A stretch of DNA of 64,000 bases from Erwinia sp. E_sp_B01_1 (GTDB lineage: Bacteria; Pseudomonadota; Gammaproteobacteria; Enterobacterales; Enterobacteriaceae): assembly GCF_036865545.1 (NCBI RefSeq), contig NZ_CP142208.1, forward strand, positions 4,154,001 to 4,218,000, given 5' to 3'. Of this stretch, positions 1-7,916 are shown piece by piece (the stretch's first letter is position 1; each line of letters opens with the position of its first letter). A program made the position numbers and the translations under genes. Under the pieces are notes generated by a model, which saw nothing but the letters and a program-made list of their open reading frames with translations, was not told the origin of the DNA and ran no database searches.

Positions 1-866
1 AGCCCGCCGTTGAATGCAGCCACCGCTGCCGCCTGGCTCACCGATCCTGCGCCAGAGCTGTTCTGCGATTGCACCACCACCATCGCATCGATCAGCGCTT
101 TCGGCCCTGCTCCGTAACCTATACGCCAGCCGGTCATGGCATAGGTTTTGGAGACGCCGCCCACCAGCAAAATACGATCCTGTAAATCCGGCGCAACGTT
201 CAGCAGGCTGCGATGTTCACGACCATCGAACAGCACATGTTCGTACAGCTCATCCAGCAGCACTAACACATCAGGATGCTGGCGCAGCACCCCTGCCAGT
301 GCGGCAAGCTCTTCGGCATCATAGACCGCCCCGCTGGGGTTCCCCGGCGAGTTAAGTACCAGCCAGCGAGTGCGTGGGCCAATCGCGTCAGCCAGCTGCT
401 GCGGCTGAAGTTTGAAGCCCTGCTCCAGCGGGCAGTTCAGCAACACCGGCTCGCCCCCGTTGAATTTCACGCTGTCCGGGAAAGTCGGCCAGTAAGGCAC
501 CGGCACCAGCACCTCATCCCCCTCATTCAGCGTGGCGGCAAAGGCATTAAAAATAATCTGCTTGGCGCCGTTGGCGATCGCAATCTGATTCACCCCGTAA
601 GCCAGCTGATTTTCACGCTGCAATTTCTGCTGCACCGCTTCACGCAGGGCTGCCGTGCCGGGCGTTGGCGTGTAATTAGTCTCGCCCTGCGCAATCGCCT
701 GATATGCCGCCTGTTTAATATGCTCTGGCGTATCGAAATCGGGCTCGCCCAGGGTGAGGTCCAGAATATCCACCCCTTCCGCTTTCAGGCGCTGGGTAAG
801 CTGACGGGCCGCCGCATTAGCGGACAGAGAGACGCGCTGTACGCGCGTGGAGAGCTGAAGGGTCAT
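1..866 (-). CDS. Class I PLP-dependent aminotransferase (aspartate aminotransferase type), 3' end cut by window
   Basis: The minus strand is open from the ATG at 866 to the window edge (288 codons visible). The N-terminus with the LGEPDFDTPEHI motif, the N-S-P-x-N-P-S-G segment, and SKTYAMTGWRIGY with the likely Schiff-base Lys at residue 240 are fold-type I aminotransferase signatures of the aspartate/tyrosine subgroup. About 100 residues of the C-terminal domain lie outside the window. It is read in the same direction as the monooxygenase and alcohol dehydrogenase upstream, with about 126 bases between it and the monooxygenase stop, so it may be the last gene of that operon. In a succinocysteine pathway it could transaminate the released oxaloacetate; that role is inference, and the substrate cannot be read from sequence. 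Confidence 0.9.
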   Translation of the reverse strand, partial: MTLQLSTRVQRVSLSANAAARQLTQRLKAEGVDILDLTLGEPDFDTPEHIKQAAYQAIAQGETNYTPTPGTAALREAVQQKLQRENQLAYGVNQIAIANGAKQIIFNAFAATLNEGDEVLVPVPYWPTFPDSVKFNGGEPVLLNCPLEQGFKLQPQQLADAIGPRTRWLVLNSPGNPSGAVYDAEELAALAGVLRQHPDVLVLLDELYEHVLFDGREHRSLLNVAPDLQDRILLVGGVSKTYAMTGWRIGYGAGPKALIDAMVVVQSQNSSGAGSVSQAAAVAAFNGG

Positions 867-992
867 AGTGAGATCTCGCTTGAAAGGCGTAAATGGCTGC
901 ACATCCGGGCATATTGATGGCGCTCCCGGTAGAAGCCGGAAGCGCCATTCTGACCTTCAGCGGGAGAACATCTGCTCCCGGTGAATGTGTAT

Positions 993-2300
993 TTACTGGT
1001 AGTCTGGCAGGCCCAGATTCTCGCGCAGCGTGGGGTACTGATATTCCTCGCGGAACAGGCCACGGCGCTGCAACTCTGGCACCACCAGCTCGATAAACAG
1101 ATCCAGCTGCTCTGGCATGGTCGCCGGCATGATGTTGAAGCCATCTGCGCCTTCCTGCTCCAGCCACTGCTGGAAATCATCGGCGATCTCTTTCGCCGTG
1201 CCCACCACCACCCGATGCCCACGGGAACCGGCTGCAACGGCGGCCAGCTCACGCAATGTCAGGTTGTCGCGCTTAGCCATGTCGGTGAACAGTTTTACCC
1301 GGCTCTTGTTCCCTTCGCCCTCTGGCGCTTCCGGGACCGGGCCATCCAGCGGGAACTGGCTCAGATCCATACCAAAGCGTGAGGAGAGCTGGCGCAGGCC
1401 GTTCTCAATATCCACCAGCGAATTCAGCTCTTTCCAGGTCGCTTTGGCTTCTTCCAGCGTGCGGCCCACAATCGGCATCACGCCCGGCAGAATCAATAAA
1501 TGGTCCGGATTGCGTCCCGCCTCTTTGACCTTCTGTTTTTGCGAACGGTAGAACGCCTGCCCCTCTTCCAGACTGGCCGAGGCGGTAAACACTACTTCAG
1601 CCGTTGCGGCTGCCAGCGCCTGTCCCTCTTCCGACGAGCCCGCTTCAATAATTACCGGCCTGCCCTGCGGAGAACGGGAGATATTCAGTGGCCCCTGCAC
1701 CTGAAAATGCTCGCCCTGATGATCGATCGCGTTGATTTTGTCATCGACAAAATAGCGGCCGCTGGCGGCATCCGGCTGCACAGCGCCCGCTTCCCAGGCT
1801 TCCCAGAGCTTGAAAGAGACGTCCAGGAACTCGCGGGCTTTGGCGTAGCGTTCGGCATGAGCTGGCATATCGTCGCGGCTGAAGTTACGCGCCACGTCAG
1901 CGGAGAATGAGGTCACCACGTTCCAGGCGGCGCGGCCACGGCTGATATGATCGATGGACGAGAAGCTTCTCGCCAGGGTAAAGGGATCGCTGAAGGTGGT
2001 GGAAGCCGTAGCCGCCAGGCCGATATGTCTGGTGGAAACGGCCAGCGCTGAAAGCAGCGTCAGCGGCTCCAGTCGCGCCATGGTGGAGGGCAGACGGTGG
2101 ACGTTAGTCGCCAGCGCATCGCCAACAAAGAACATATCAAACAGGCCGGATTCCGCCTTTTGGGCAATTTTGATCAGCCAGTCGATGTCCGTGGGCGAAC
2201 CCAAATCGCTGGTCAGTCGCCAGCCGCTGACGTGGTGACCCAGAGGCTGAACAAACAGGCCCAGACGAAGCTGGCGTGAAGCTGAAGTTGAAGAAGTCAT
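993..2300 (-). CDS. LLM-class flavin-dependent monooxygenase, NtaA/SnaA/DszA family (YxeK-like)
   Basis: The protein has 435 residues, the usual size of the family that uses reduced FMN from a partner reductase to oxidise C-S or C-N compounds. Family features visible are the N-terminal LGLFVQPLGHHVSGWR segment, AVSTRHIGLAATASTTFSDP, and WNVVTSF followed by the helix with Y-A-K-A-R-E-F. The ATG at 2300 is preceded by AGGA. It lies between the aminotransferase and the iron-type alcohol dehydrogenase on the same strand. With the GNAT, M20 and MmgE/PrpD genes across the divergent promoter region it reproduces the gene set of B. subtilis yxeKLMNOPQ, where YxeK attacks N-acetyl-S-(2-succino)cysteine. 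The substrate is inferred from that context. No flavin reductase gene is seen in the window. Confidence 0.88.
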   Translation of the reverse strand: MTSSTSASRQLRLGLFVQPLGHHVSGWRLTSDLGSPTDIDWLIKIAQKAESGLFDMFFVGDALATNVHRLPSTMARLEPLTLLSALAVSTRHIGLAATASTTFSDPFTLARSFSSIDHISRGRAAWNVVTSFSADVARNFSRDDMPAHAERYAKAREFLDVSFKLWEAWEAGAVQPDAASGRYFVDDKINAIDHQGEHFQVQGPLNISRSPQGRPVIIEAGSSEEGQALAAATAEVVFTASASLEEGQAFYRSQKQKVKEAGRNPDHLLILPGVMPIVGRTLEEAKATWKELNSLVDIENGLRQLSSRFGMDLSQFPLDGPVPEAPEGEGNKSRVKLFTDMAKRDNLTLRELAAVAAGSRGHRVVVGTAKEIADDFQQWLEQEGADGFNIMPATMPEQLDLFIELVVPELQRRGLFREEYQYPTLRENLGLPDYQ

Positions 2301-2352
2301 AAATTATCCTGGAATGAAGTGGCGCAGGCTTCAGTAGCCTGCGCAAAAAGGG

Positions 2353-3423
2353 TTAACCGATCTCAGTGGCCAGCAGCGCTTTCTCTAACGCCTGCGGGGA
2401 GATCTCAAAAGGCAGTCTCATCGCGCTGGCTGGAGAAAATTTAATTTCACGGGCGATGCGGGCAATCGCTTCAGGGCGATTGCCGGTGAGCGGAGAGAGC
2501 GTTAGCGGCGCATCATACTGACGCAGCAGAGCCAGTAACTCTGCATCCGGCTGGCCGTCGGGATGTTGCATAAACGACTGCACCAGCAGGCTGAAGCCGA
2601 CTTTCTCACCGTGCAGCCAGCGGTGTAATTCCGGCTGATGCGTAAGGCGATTGTGAATGGCGTGCGCAAATCCCGGCGTCGGGTCAGCATCACGGATACT
2701 GTTCGCCATGCCCGCGAGCACGATGCAGGCTTCAATCACCTTACTCAGCGCTGGCGTGACAACGCCCTGCGCGTTATCCAGTACCGCCTGCGCACCCCAC
2801 TTCTGGAACACTTCCAGCGCCTGGCGTGCCATCAGGGCTTTAAGATTCAGCGCTAAATTGTCCGGGTTTTTCTGCTGATAAGGCTGGAACTCGTACCATT
2901 TGGCTAGCGCATCCACGATGCCCGCTTTGAGATAGCGAACGTCGCTGCGGGCGATCACTTCGCTGTCGGCCAGCACCAGATCCGGCATCCGGCTCAGTGG
3001 CTGGCTGCGCTGATGACCGCCGCTGGCGGTATAAAGAATGCTGATCGGCGACCAGGCGGCACAAGTGGCGGCCAGGGTGGGCATAGTGACGATAGCGACG
3101 TTTTCCAGCGCGTTGCCCACCGCTTTGGCGGCATCCAGCACGCGGCCTCCGCCCACCCCCAACACCAGCGATGCCGTGCTGTGCTGCATCGCCGCAGTGA
3201 AATCGGCTATCGCCTCTTCAGTGCATTCGGTAGTCAGCATTGCCAGTTCATAACGGATCCCGCTGGCCGCCAGGCTGGCCCCTAATTCAGGGTTTACCGC
3301 CTGCCAGGCTTTGGGACTGGAGATAATAAAAAGGTGATGTGACAGGGGCGCAATTAATTCCCCTGCTTTCGAGCGGATACCTGGAAGCTGCGAATAGTTT
3401 TTCGGTGATTTAATAGAAAACAC
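2353..3423 (-). CDS. Iron-containing alcohol dehydrogenase family (glycerol dehydrogenase/HcxA-like oxidoreductase)
   Basis: A GTG at 3423 preceded by AAAGG gives 356 residues, close to the 360-370 usual for the GldA/YbdH (HcxA) branch. The frame is open further upstream to 3645, but those 74 codons resemble no family N-terminus. Seen: the NAD-binding GVGGGRVLDAAKAVG, the TMPTLAATCAAWSPIS segment typical of YbdH/GldA, and metal-site histidines in the GFAHAIHNRLT and LHGEKVGFSLL regions. HcxA-type enzymes reduce 2-oxo acids to 2-hydroxy acids. The gene is upstream of the monooxygenase, 52 bases away and on the same strand, so it is probably cotranscribed. It is not part of the Bacillus yxe operon, and its role here (for example acting on the C4 oxo acid released) is only a guess. 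Confidence 0.82.
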   Translation of the reverse strand: MFSIKSPKNYSQLPGIRSKAGELIAPLSHHLFIISSPKAWQAVNPELGASLAASGIRYELAMLTTECTEEAIADFTAAMQHSTASLVLGVGGGRVLDAAKAVGNALENVAIVTMPTLAATCAAWSPISILYTASGGHQRSQPLSRMPDLVLADSEVIARSDVRYLKAGIVDALAKWYEFQPYQQKNPDNLALNLKALMARQALEVFQKWGAQAVLDNAQGVVTPALSKVIEACIVLAGMANSIRDADPTPGFAHAIHNRLTHQPELHRWLHGEKVGFSLLVQSFMQHPDGQPDAELLALLRQYDAPLTLSPLTGNRPEAIARIAREIKFSPASAMRLPFEISPQALEKALLATEIG

Positions 3424-3743
3424 GCTGTGACCTTTATATTTTATTCTGCGTGGAAAAGTCCGAATAATTCCCTGTAAATAGTTTGAGCATCCGCGAAACT
3501 TTACCGGGAAGGGGCGACAGATCAGTGCTTTCATCATGCTACAAAGAAAACCGCATAAGCAATCGAGCTTTTCTGATCCTATGCGACAAATTCGCAAGAG
3601 CTTATGCAAATAACAGCTAAGGGGATTGGGGACAGGCTGTGGCAAAATTTACTCTGGCCTGATTTATTCCATCCGCCACCAGATTTAATAATAAAAGACC
3701 GGACCCGAACTTTTCGCTTTCATTCCAGCACAGGGAGCACCGC
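3424..3743. promoter_or_regulatory. Divergent intergenic region between the dehydrogenase and acetyltransferase operons
   Basis: About 320 bases separate the GTG start at 3423 (minus) from the ATG at 3744 (plus). Promoters for both halves of the catabolic locus must lie here. No strong operator palindrome was seen, and no regulator gene is adjacent. Control by a distant sulfur regulator such as CysB or Cbl is possible but is not shown by the sequence. Confidence 0.5.
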
Positions 3744-4283
3744 ATGAATCTGCATTTCCGTCAGCTCACGCTTGACGATCGTCACGATTATTTAGCGCTG
3801 ATGCTGGCGGCCTACGCCCCGATCCGCGAGCTGGGCATCCATTTTGATGCCGCCACCGCCGATCTGGAACGCGTCACGCAGCATTTGCAGCAGCATGCCG
3901 TCTATGGCCTGTTTGCAGAAGATAAACTCGCCAGTTCGCTGACCTTACGTTTTCCCTGGGGGCCGCTGCCGGGGCCGTTTGGCCTGCCGCACATTGGCTG
4001 GTTTGGCACTGACCCGGCATACAAAGGGCAACAGTTTGGCCGCAGGATGCTCGAGTGGGTGGAAGAGCATGTTTTGCGGGGGCAACTGAAAGCGCCGGCC
4101 GTCTCCCTCGGCACCGCCACCAGCCATCCGTGGCTGAAAGAGATGTACCTGCAGCGCGGCTTTGAGCCTCAGCATCTCACCGATTTGGGCAAAGGCCATA
4201 TCACCCTGTATATGAAAAAAATCCTCGATCCGGCCGCCCATCAACAGTGGCTCGACAAAACGACCCGTCAGGAAAAATCATGA
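3744..4283 (+). CDS. GNAT family N-acetyltransferase (YxeL/SnaB-like)
   Basis: 179 residues. The N-terminus LHFRQLTLDDRHDYLALM is typical of GNATs, and the acetyl-CoA motif A is seen around WFGTDPAYKGQQFGRRML (residues about 90-107), followed by LGTATSHPWLKEMYLQRGF. A purine-rich CAGGGAG lies upstream of the ATG. It overlaps the next gene by four bases (ATGA), so it is translationally coupled to the M20 hydrolase. The pair fits the acetylate-oxidise-deacetylate logic known for S-alkyl- and S-succinocysteine salvage in Bacillus: N-acetylation of the amino acid before the monooxygenase acts. The amino-acid substrate is inferred from context. Confidence 0.85.
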   Translation: MNLHFRQLTLDDRHDYLALMLAAYAPIRELGIHFDAATADLERVTQHLQQHAVYGLFAEDKLASSLTLRFPWGPLPGPFGLPHIGWFGTDPAYKGQQFGRRMLEWVEEHVLRGQLKAPAVSLGTATSHPWLKEMYLQRGFEPQHLTDLGKGHITLYMKKILDPAAHQQWLDKTTRQEKS

Positions 4284-5446
4284 CTGTTACTGAAGAACAT
4301 CAGCCGCTGGCTGAGTGGATTACCGCTTTTCGTCAGGAGCTGCACCGCTACCCGGAGCTCTCAAATCAGGAAGTGGAAACGACGGCGCGTATCAGAGCAG
4401 CGCTGGAAAAACATCAGATCCGTATTCTGAATCTGCCGCTGCGCACCGGGCTGGTGGCGGAAGTCGGGCCGGAGAGCGGGCCGCTGATTGTGCTGCGTTC
4501 AGACATTGATGCCCTGCCCATAGACGAACAGTCCGGCGTGGCGTTTACCTCAGAAAACCCTGGCGTGATGCATGCCTGCGGTCACGATTTCCACGCCTCG
4601 GCGGCGTTGGGTGCCGCTATCCTGTTGAAGAAAAAAGAACAAAGCCTGCCTGGCCGGGTACGGATCCTGTTCCAGGCAGCGGAAGAAACCGGCATGGGCG
4701 CGCCAGAGTTGCTGGCCACCGGTGCGCTGGATCGGGCGGAGGTGATCTTTGGCATCCACAACGATCCTTCCCTGCCTGTTGGCGTGATCGGCAGCAAAGG
4801 TGGCCCGCTGACCGCAGGCGTCGATCGCTTTACCCTTACCATTACCGGCACGGGAAGCCATGCGGCTAAGCCACATGAAGGCAACGATCCGATCGTGATC
4901 GCCGGACAGTTGATCGGCACGCTTCAGACGCTGATCAGCCGCAACGTGCTCTCCAGCGAAAATGCGGTGGTCTCGATCACGCAGATCCACAGCGGGACAA
5001 CCTGGAATGTGATCCCCGAAAGTGCCTGGCTTGAAGGCACCGTCCGCACCTTCAGCCAGGCGACCCGCGAGAAGATTGAACAGCGGTTCCGTCAGGTGAC
5101 TCAGGGGCTGGGTGAAACTTTCGCAGCGCGCATTGAACTGGACTGGCAGGCTGGCCCGCCATCGGTGATCAACGATGGGGCATGGGTGGATTTTGCTCTG
5201 GAGCAGGCTCCGCTGGCCGGTTTCGAAGCCAGAGTGATCGAAGCCAGCCCGATCGGCGAAGATTTCTCTTTTTATCAGCAGCAGATCCCCGGCGCCTTTT
5301 TAATGATCGGATCCGGCGGCCCCTTCGCGCTGCATCATCCGCAGTTTCGGGTGGACGATCGTGCGCTGTTCCCTACTTCAGATTATCTGGCGAAACTGGC
5401 GGTTCAGGCGCTGGAGAAGATTGCCCTGAGTAAGGACGTGGCATGA
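4280..5446 (+). CDS. M20D family amidohydrolase/deacylase (YxeP/HipO-like)
   Basis: 388 residues from the ATG at 4280, which overlaps the GNAT stop and has AGGA in front; an in-frame ATG-less extension to 4247 is less likely. Signatures are FRQELHRYPELS at the N-terminus, the metal ligands in HACGHDFHA, QAAEETGMGA with the catalytic Glu pair, and GSHAAKPHEG in the dimerisation domain. The family hydrolyses N-acyl amino acids such as hippurate and N-acetylcysteine. In the proposed pathway it removes the acetyl group to release cysteine. Its stop overlaps the start of a 32-codon ORF that links it to the MmgE/PrpD gene. Confidence 0.9.
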   Translation: MTVTEEHQPLAEWITAFRQELHRYPELSNQEVETTARIRAALEKHQIRILNLPLRTGLVAEVGPESGPLIVLRSDIDALPIDEQSGVAFTSENPGVMHACGHDFHASAALGAAILLKKKEQSLPGRVRILFQAAEETGMGAPELLATGALDRAEVIFGIHNDPSLPVGVIGSKGGPLTAGVDRFTLTITGTGSHAAKPHEGNDPIVIAGQLIGTLQTLISRNVLSSENAVVSITQIHSGTTWNVIPESAWLEGTVRTFSQATREKIEQRFRQVTQGLGETFAARIELDWQAGPPSVINDGAWVDFALEQAPLAGFEARVIEASPIGEDFSFYQQQIPGAFLMIGSGGPFALHHPQFRVDDRALFPTSDYLAKLAVQALEKIALSKDVA

Positions 5447-5541
5447 ATCAAACGGTGACGCTGCCCGCTGACTTACTGCAACGCCAGGCGGAGGTGATCC
5501 TTACCGGTTGCAATATTATGAACATCTTCCCGGAGTTTTAA
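5443..5541 (+). CDS. Short coupled ORF between amidohydrolase and MmgE/PrpD genes (unknown)
   Basis: An ATG at 5443 overlaps the amidohydrolase stop (ATGA), and the TAA at 5539-5541 overlaps the next ATG by one base. It encodes 32 residues beginning MNQTVTLPADLLQRQAEV. It contains the GGAG that serves the following gene. It may be a coupling leader, or the 5' remnant of a gene lost from the operon. No family was recognised. The tight overlaps at both ends argue that it is translated. Confidence 0.45.
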   Translation: MNQTVTLPADLLQRQAEVILTGCNIMNIFPEF

Positions 5542-7040
5542 TGGAGATCACCCAACAGCTGGCGCGGCTGATTGTCACCAGCCAGCCGGACAGCGAAGCA
5601 CGCGACAAGGCCAGAGCCGGATTGCTGGATTATGTGGCGGTAACGCTGCCGATCCTGCGCGGCGATATTCAGGACAGCGGGCTTACCGCCTTGCGTCAGG
5701 TGTATCAGGCGCAGGATGCACAGACTCACGCCCTGCTGCTGGGCTATGCGGGGCACGCGCTGGACTACGATGATTTCCACCCCGATTTTCGCGGCCATCC
5801 CGGCACGGTAATCCTGCCCGCGCTGCTGGCGCTGGCTGCTGAGGCCCAGCCGGGATCTGGTGCTGGTGCTGGTGCTGGTGCTGGTGCTGGTGCTGGTGCT
5901 GGTGCTGGTGCTGGTGCTGGTGCTGGTGCTGGTGCTGGTGCTGGTGCTGGTGCTGGTGCTGGTGCTGGTGCTGCAGATAATGATGGGACTGAGAGCACGG
6001 GTGTCAATGTCAGTGCTGACAATTTCCTGGATGCTTATGCGATCGGCGTGGAAGTGGCGGGCCGCTTTGGGCTGGCGGCAACGCAGCAGCACTATAAGGC
6101 TGGCTTTCACAGCACCGCCACGCTGGGCACGCTGGCGGCGGCCGCTGCGGTGGCGCGACTGCTGAAAACGTCCGAAGCGCAGACCGCCTCGCTGCTGGGC
6201 ATCGCCCTGACGCAGGCCAGCGGATTGCGGGCGCAGTTTGGATCGGCGGTAAAACCGCTGCACGCCGGATTGGCGGCTCAGGCAGCGGTTGTGGCAGCAA
6301 GACTGACGCTGGCGGGATTCGCAGGGCAGCCACAGGGCGTGATTGAGGCGTTTCTGCTGGCCTGCTGCGGTGAGCAAAGTAACCCTTCACGCCTGACAGA
6401 ACACTGGGCTGAGCCGTGGCGGATTGTCTCGCCGGGGCTGGAATTCAAACCTTATGCGACCTGCGGAGGCACCCACACTGCCGCCGATGTGGCCCGCCGT
6501 TTACGGCGTCTGGCTCTGGCACAGTTTCAGGGCAGCGTGGAGGCGATGACCGCAGCGATCGGCCGGATTGAAGTGGCCTTCCCACCGGGTGGAGATATCG
6601 CGGCTAACGTCACCCATCCCGCCACGGGCATGGAGGCGCGTTTCAGCCTGGAATATGTGATCGCTTCCTGCCTGCTGTATGACGGCGTGGCGCTGGAAGA
6701 TGTGGCAGAAGGCCCGGTAAACCCGGTTATCGCCAGCCTGGCAGAACGTGTTTCTCGCCACCCTGATTTCTCGGCTCCGCCGGACGAAATCAATCCTGCC
6801 GCCCGTTTCCATCAGGTAACAATCTGGTTTGAGGGCACAGAACCGCTGACGTGCCGGATGACCAGATCAGAGAGTCTGGCCAACCCGCCAGATTTAGCGA
6901 TGAAGCTGAAAAGCTGCCTGGGTGCAGCGCCGCAGAGTCTGGTCCATGAGATTGCATCACTCTGCCAGCTTGCCACCAAAGCTTCGTTGCCAAGGCTGAC
7001 TACGATCCTTACTGAGGCACTATCTGACTCAGCAAACTAA
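5541..7040 (+). CDS. MmgE/PrpD family protein (YxeQ-like) with a long Gly-Ala repeat insert
   Basis: 499 residues from the ATG at 5541, with GGAG six bases upstream. Family marks are GYAGHALDYDDFHPDFRGHPGTVILPA near residues 72-96, YAIGVEVAGRFG, GFHSTATLGTLAAAAA, and the conserved FKPYATCGGTH. MmgE/PrpD proteins include 2-methylcitrate and cis-aconitate-type dehydratases/isomerases; YxeQ is the B. subtilis family member in the succinocysteine operon, with no firm role known to me. Residues 107-144 are a pure (Gly-Ala)19 tract inserted in the loop between the two conserved segments above. Without it and its short flanks the protein would be near the usual 450 residues. It is the last gene of the plus-strand operon. 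Confidence 0.88.
   Translation: MEITQQLARLIVTSQPDSEARDKARAGLLDYVAVTLPILRGDIQDSGLTALRQVYQAQDAQTHALLLGYAGHALDYDDFHPDFRGHPGTVILPALLALAAEAQPGSGAGAGAGAGAGAGAGAGAGAGAGAGAGAGAGAGAGAGAADNDGTESTGVNVSADNFLDAYAIGVEVAGRFGLAATQQHYKAGFHSTATLGTLAAAAAVARLLKTSEAQTASLLGIALTQASGLRAQFGSAVKPLHAGLAAQAAVVAARLTLAGFAGQPQGVIEAFLLACCGEQSNPSRLTEHWAEPWRIVSPGLEFKPYATCGGTHTAADVARRLRRLALAQFQGSVEAMTAAIGRIEVAFPPGGDIAANVTHPATGMEARFSLEYVIASCLLYDGVALEDVAEGPVNPVIASLAERVSRHPDFSAPPDEINPAARFHQVTIWFEGTEPLTCRMTRSESLANPPDLAMKLKSCLGAAPQSLVHEIASLCQLATKASLPRLTTILTEALSDSAN
5859..5972 (+). repeat. Perfect hexanucleotide tandem array (GGTGCT)19 inside the MmgE/PrpD gene
   Basis: Nineteen uninterrupted GGTGCT units (114 bases) encode Gly-Ala. 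Because the unit is six bases, copy-number change keeps the reading frame and only alters loop length. The other plus frames would read Val-Leu or Trp-Cys type repeats and are not expected to be used. Confidence 0.98.
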
Positions 7041-7172
7041 AAGGGCAATTAAGAACAGTAACGCCAGCACGTTGCACACTTTTCAACTATTACCCTGGAT
7101 TACCTTCTTAGTCTGGGGTTTAATCCCGCCGAATCTTAACCTCTTTCTGAATTCATTCTTCAATGGGAGAGG

Positions 7173-7235
7173 ACGTATATCCCAATGACATCTACACGCG
7201 CGCAACCATAATGGATATACATTACGTATATCCCA
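7173..7235. promoter_or_regulatory. vapBC operator-like repeats
   Basis: A perfect inverted repeat GGATATAC/GTATATCC (7213-7220 and 7226-7233) lies 17 bases before the vapB ATG. The 12-mer ACGTATATCCCA occurs twice as a direct repeat (7173-7184, 7224-7235). This is the layout of an autoregulatory site bound by a VapB-VapC complex. Function is inferred from position. Confidence 0.6.
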
Positions 7236-7249
7236 AAAGGAGACTGATA

Positions 7250-7476
7250 ATGGAAACTACAGTTTTCTGAGTAACCGCAGTCAGGCCGTTCGTCTACCGA
7301 AATCCGTTGCAATGCCTGAAGGTGTTAAGCATGTTGAAGTTGTTGCCGTAGGGCGAACCCGCATCATCACACCTGTAGGGGAATCCTGGGACGCATGGTT
7401 TAACGGAGAATCTGTCACCGATGATTTCATGTCAGCCCGCGAAGAGCCGGAAATACAGGAGCGGGAGAGCTTCTGA
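7250..7476 (+). pseudogene. vapB: VapB-type antitoxin, frameshifted after codon 6
   Basis: The ATG at 7250 follows a strong AAAAGGAG, but the frame hits TGA at 7268. If one base is restored in the T run at 7263-7266, the reading becomes METTVFLSNRSQAVRLPK and continues to the TGA at 7474-7476 (75 residues). That is a normal VapB with the AbrB-like N-terminal N-R-S-Q-A-V-R-L-P-K motif and a C-terminus that overlaps vapC by one base. The intact toxin next to it suggests a sequencing or assembly slip, a slippage-dependent antitoxin, or an internal start at the in-frame ATG (M-P-E-G-V). As written, the DNA-binding half is not translated. Confidence 0.8.
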
Positions 7477-7874
7477 TGCTGAAATACATGCTGGACACCA
7501 ACATCTGTATTTTTACTGTCAAAAATAAGCCAGAGGCGGTGCGGCAAAAGTTTAACCTGCATCGCCAGCAAATGTGTATCAGTGTGATAACGCTGATGGA
7601 GCTTATCTACGGCGCGGAGAAAAGCAGCGCGCCTGAACGTAATCTGGCGGTAATCGAGAGCTTTACTGCCCGCCTTGAGGTACTGGATTACGATATGCAC
7701 GCGGCCACGCACACCGGACAGTTTCGGGCTGAGCAGGCAAGAACAGGTCAGCCCATTAGTCCGTATGATCAGATGATTGCCGGTCATGCCCGAAGCAGGG
7801 GACTGATTATCGTAACCAATAATATGCGCGAATTCTCCCGCGTTTCCGGCTTGCGGGCAGAAGACTGGGTTTAA
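7476..7874 (+). CDS. vapC: VapC-type PIN-domain ribonuclease toxin
   Basis: 132 residues, full length for VapC. PIN-domain acidic residues are visible: D7 in MLDTNICIF, the Glu of TLMELIYGAEKS, the Asp of SPYDQMIAGHA, and the late VTNNMREFSRVSGL motif. VapC toxins cleave initiator tRNA or rRNA loops when not bound by VapB. Its ATG shares a base with the vapB stop. The ORF is complete, although the antitoxin frame ahead of it is broken. Confidence 0.92.
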   Translation: MLKYMLDTNICIFTVKNKPEAVRQKFNLHRQQMCISVITLMELIYGAEKSSAPERNLAVIESFTARLEVLDYDMHAATHTGQFRAEQARTGQPISPYDQMIAGHARSRGLIIVTNNMREFSRVSGLRAEDWV

Positions 7875-7916
7875 GCAAATGAGCCGATGCTGTCGCATAA
7901 GCCCCCCTCATTCCAC

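Noticed and set aside
2353..3645. Iron-type dehydrogenase starting at 3645 (430 residues)
   Set aside because: The first 74 codons have no family similarity and lie in the divergent promoter region; the GTG at 3423 with AAAGG gives the usual length.
5859..5972. CRISPR-like array
   Set aside because: It is a pure six-base tandem repeat inside a gene, without spacers.
5765..6377. Long minus-strand frames over the MmgE/PrpD gene with Ala-Pro or Ser-Thr repeats
   Set aside because: They are the antisense reading of the GGTGCT array; no ribosome site, no family, and the plus-strand enzyme is unmistakable.
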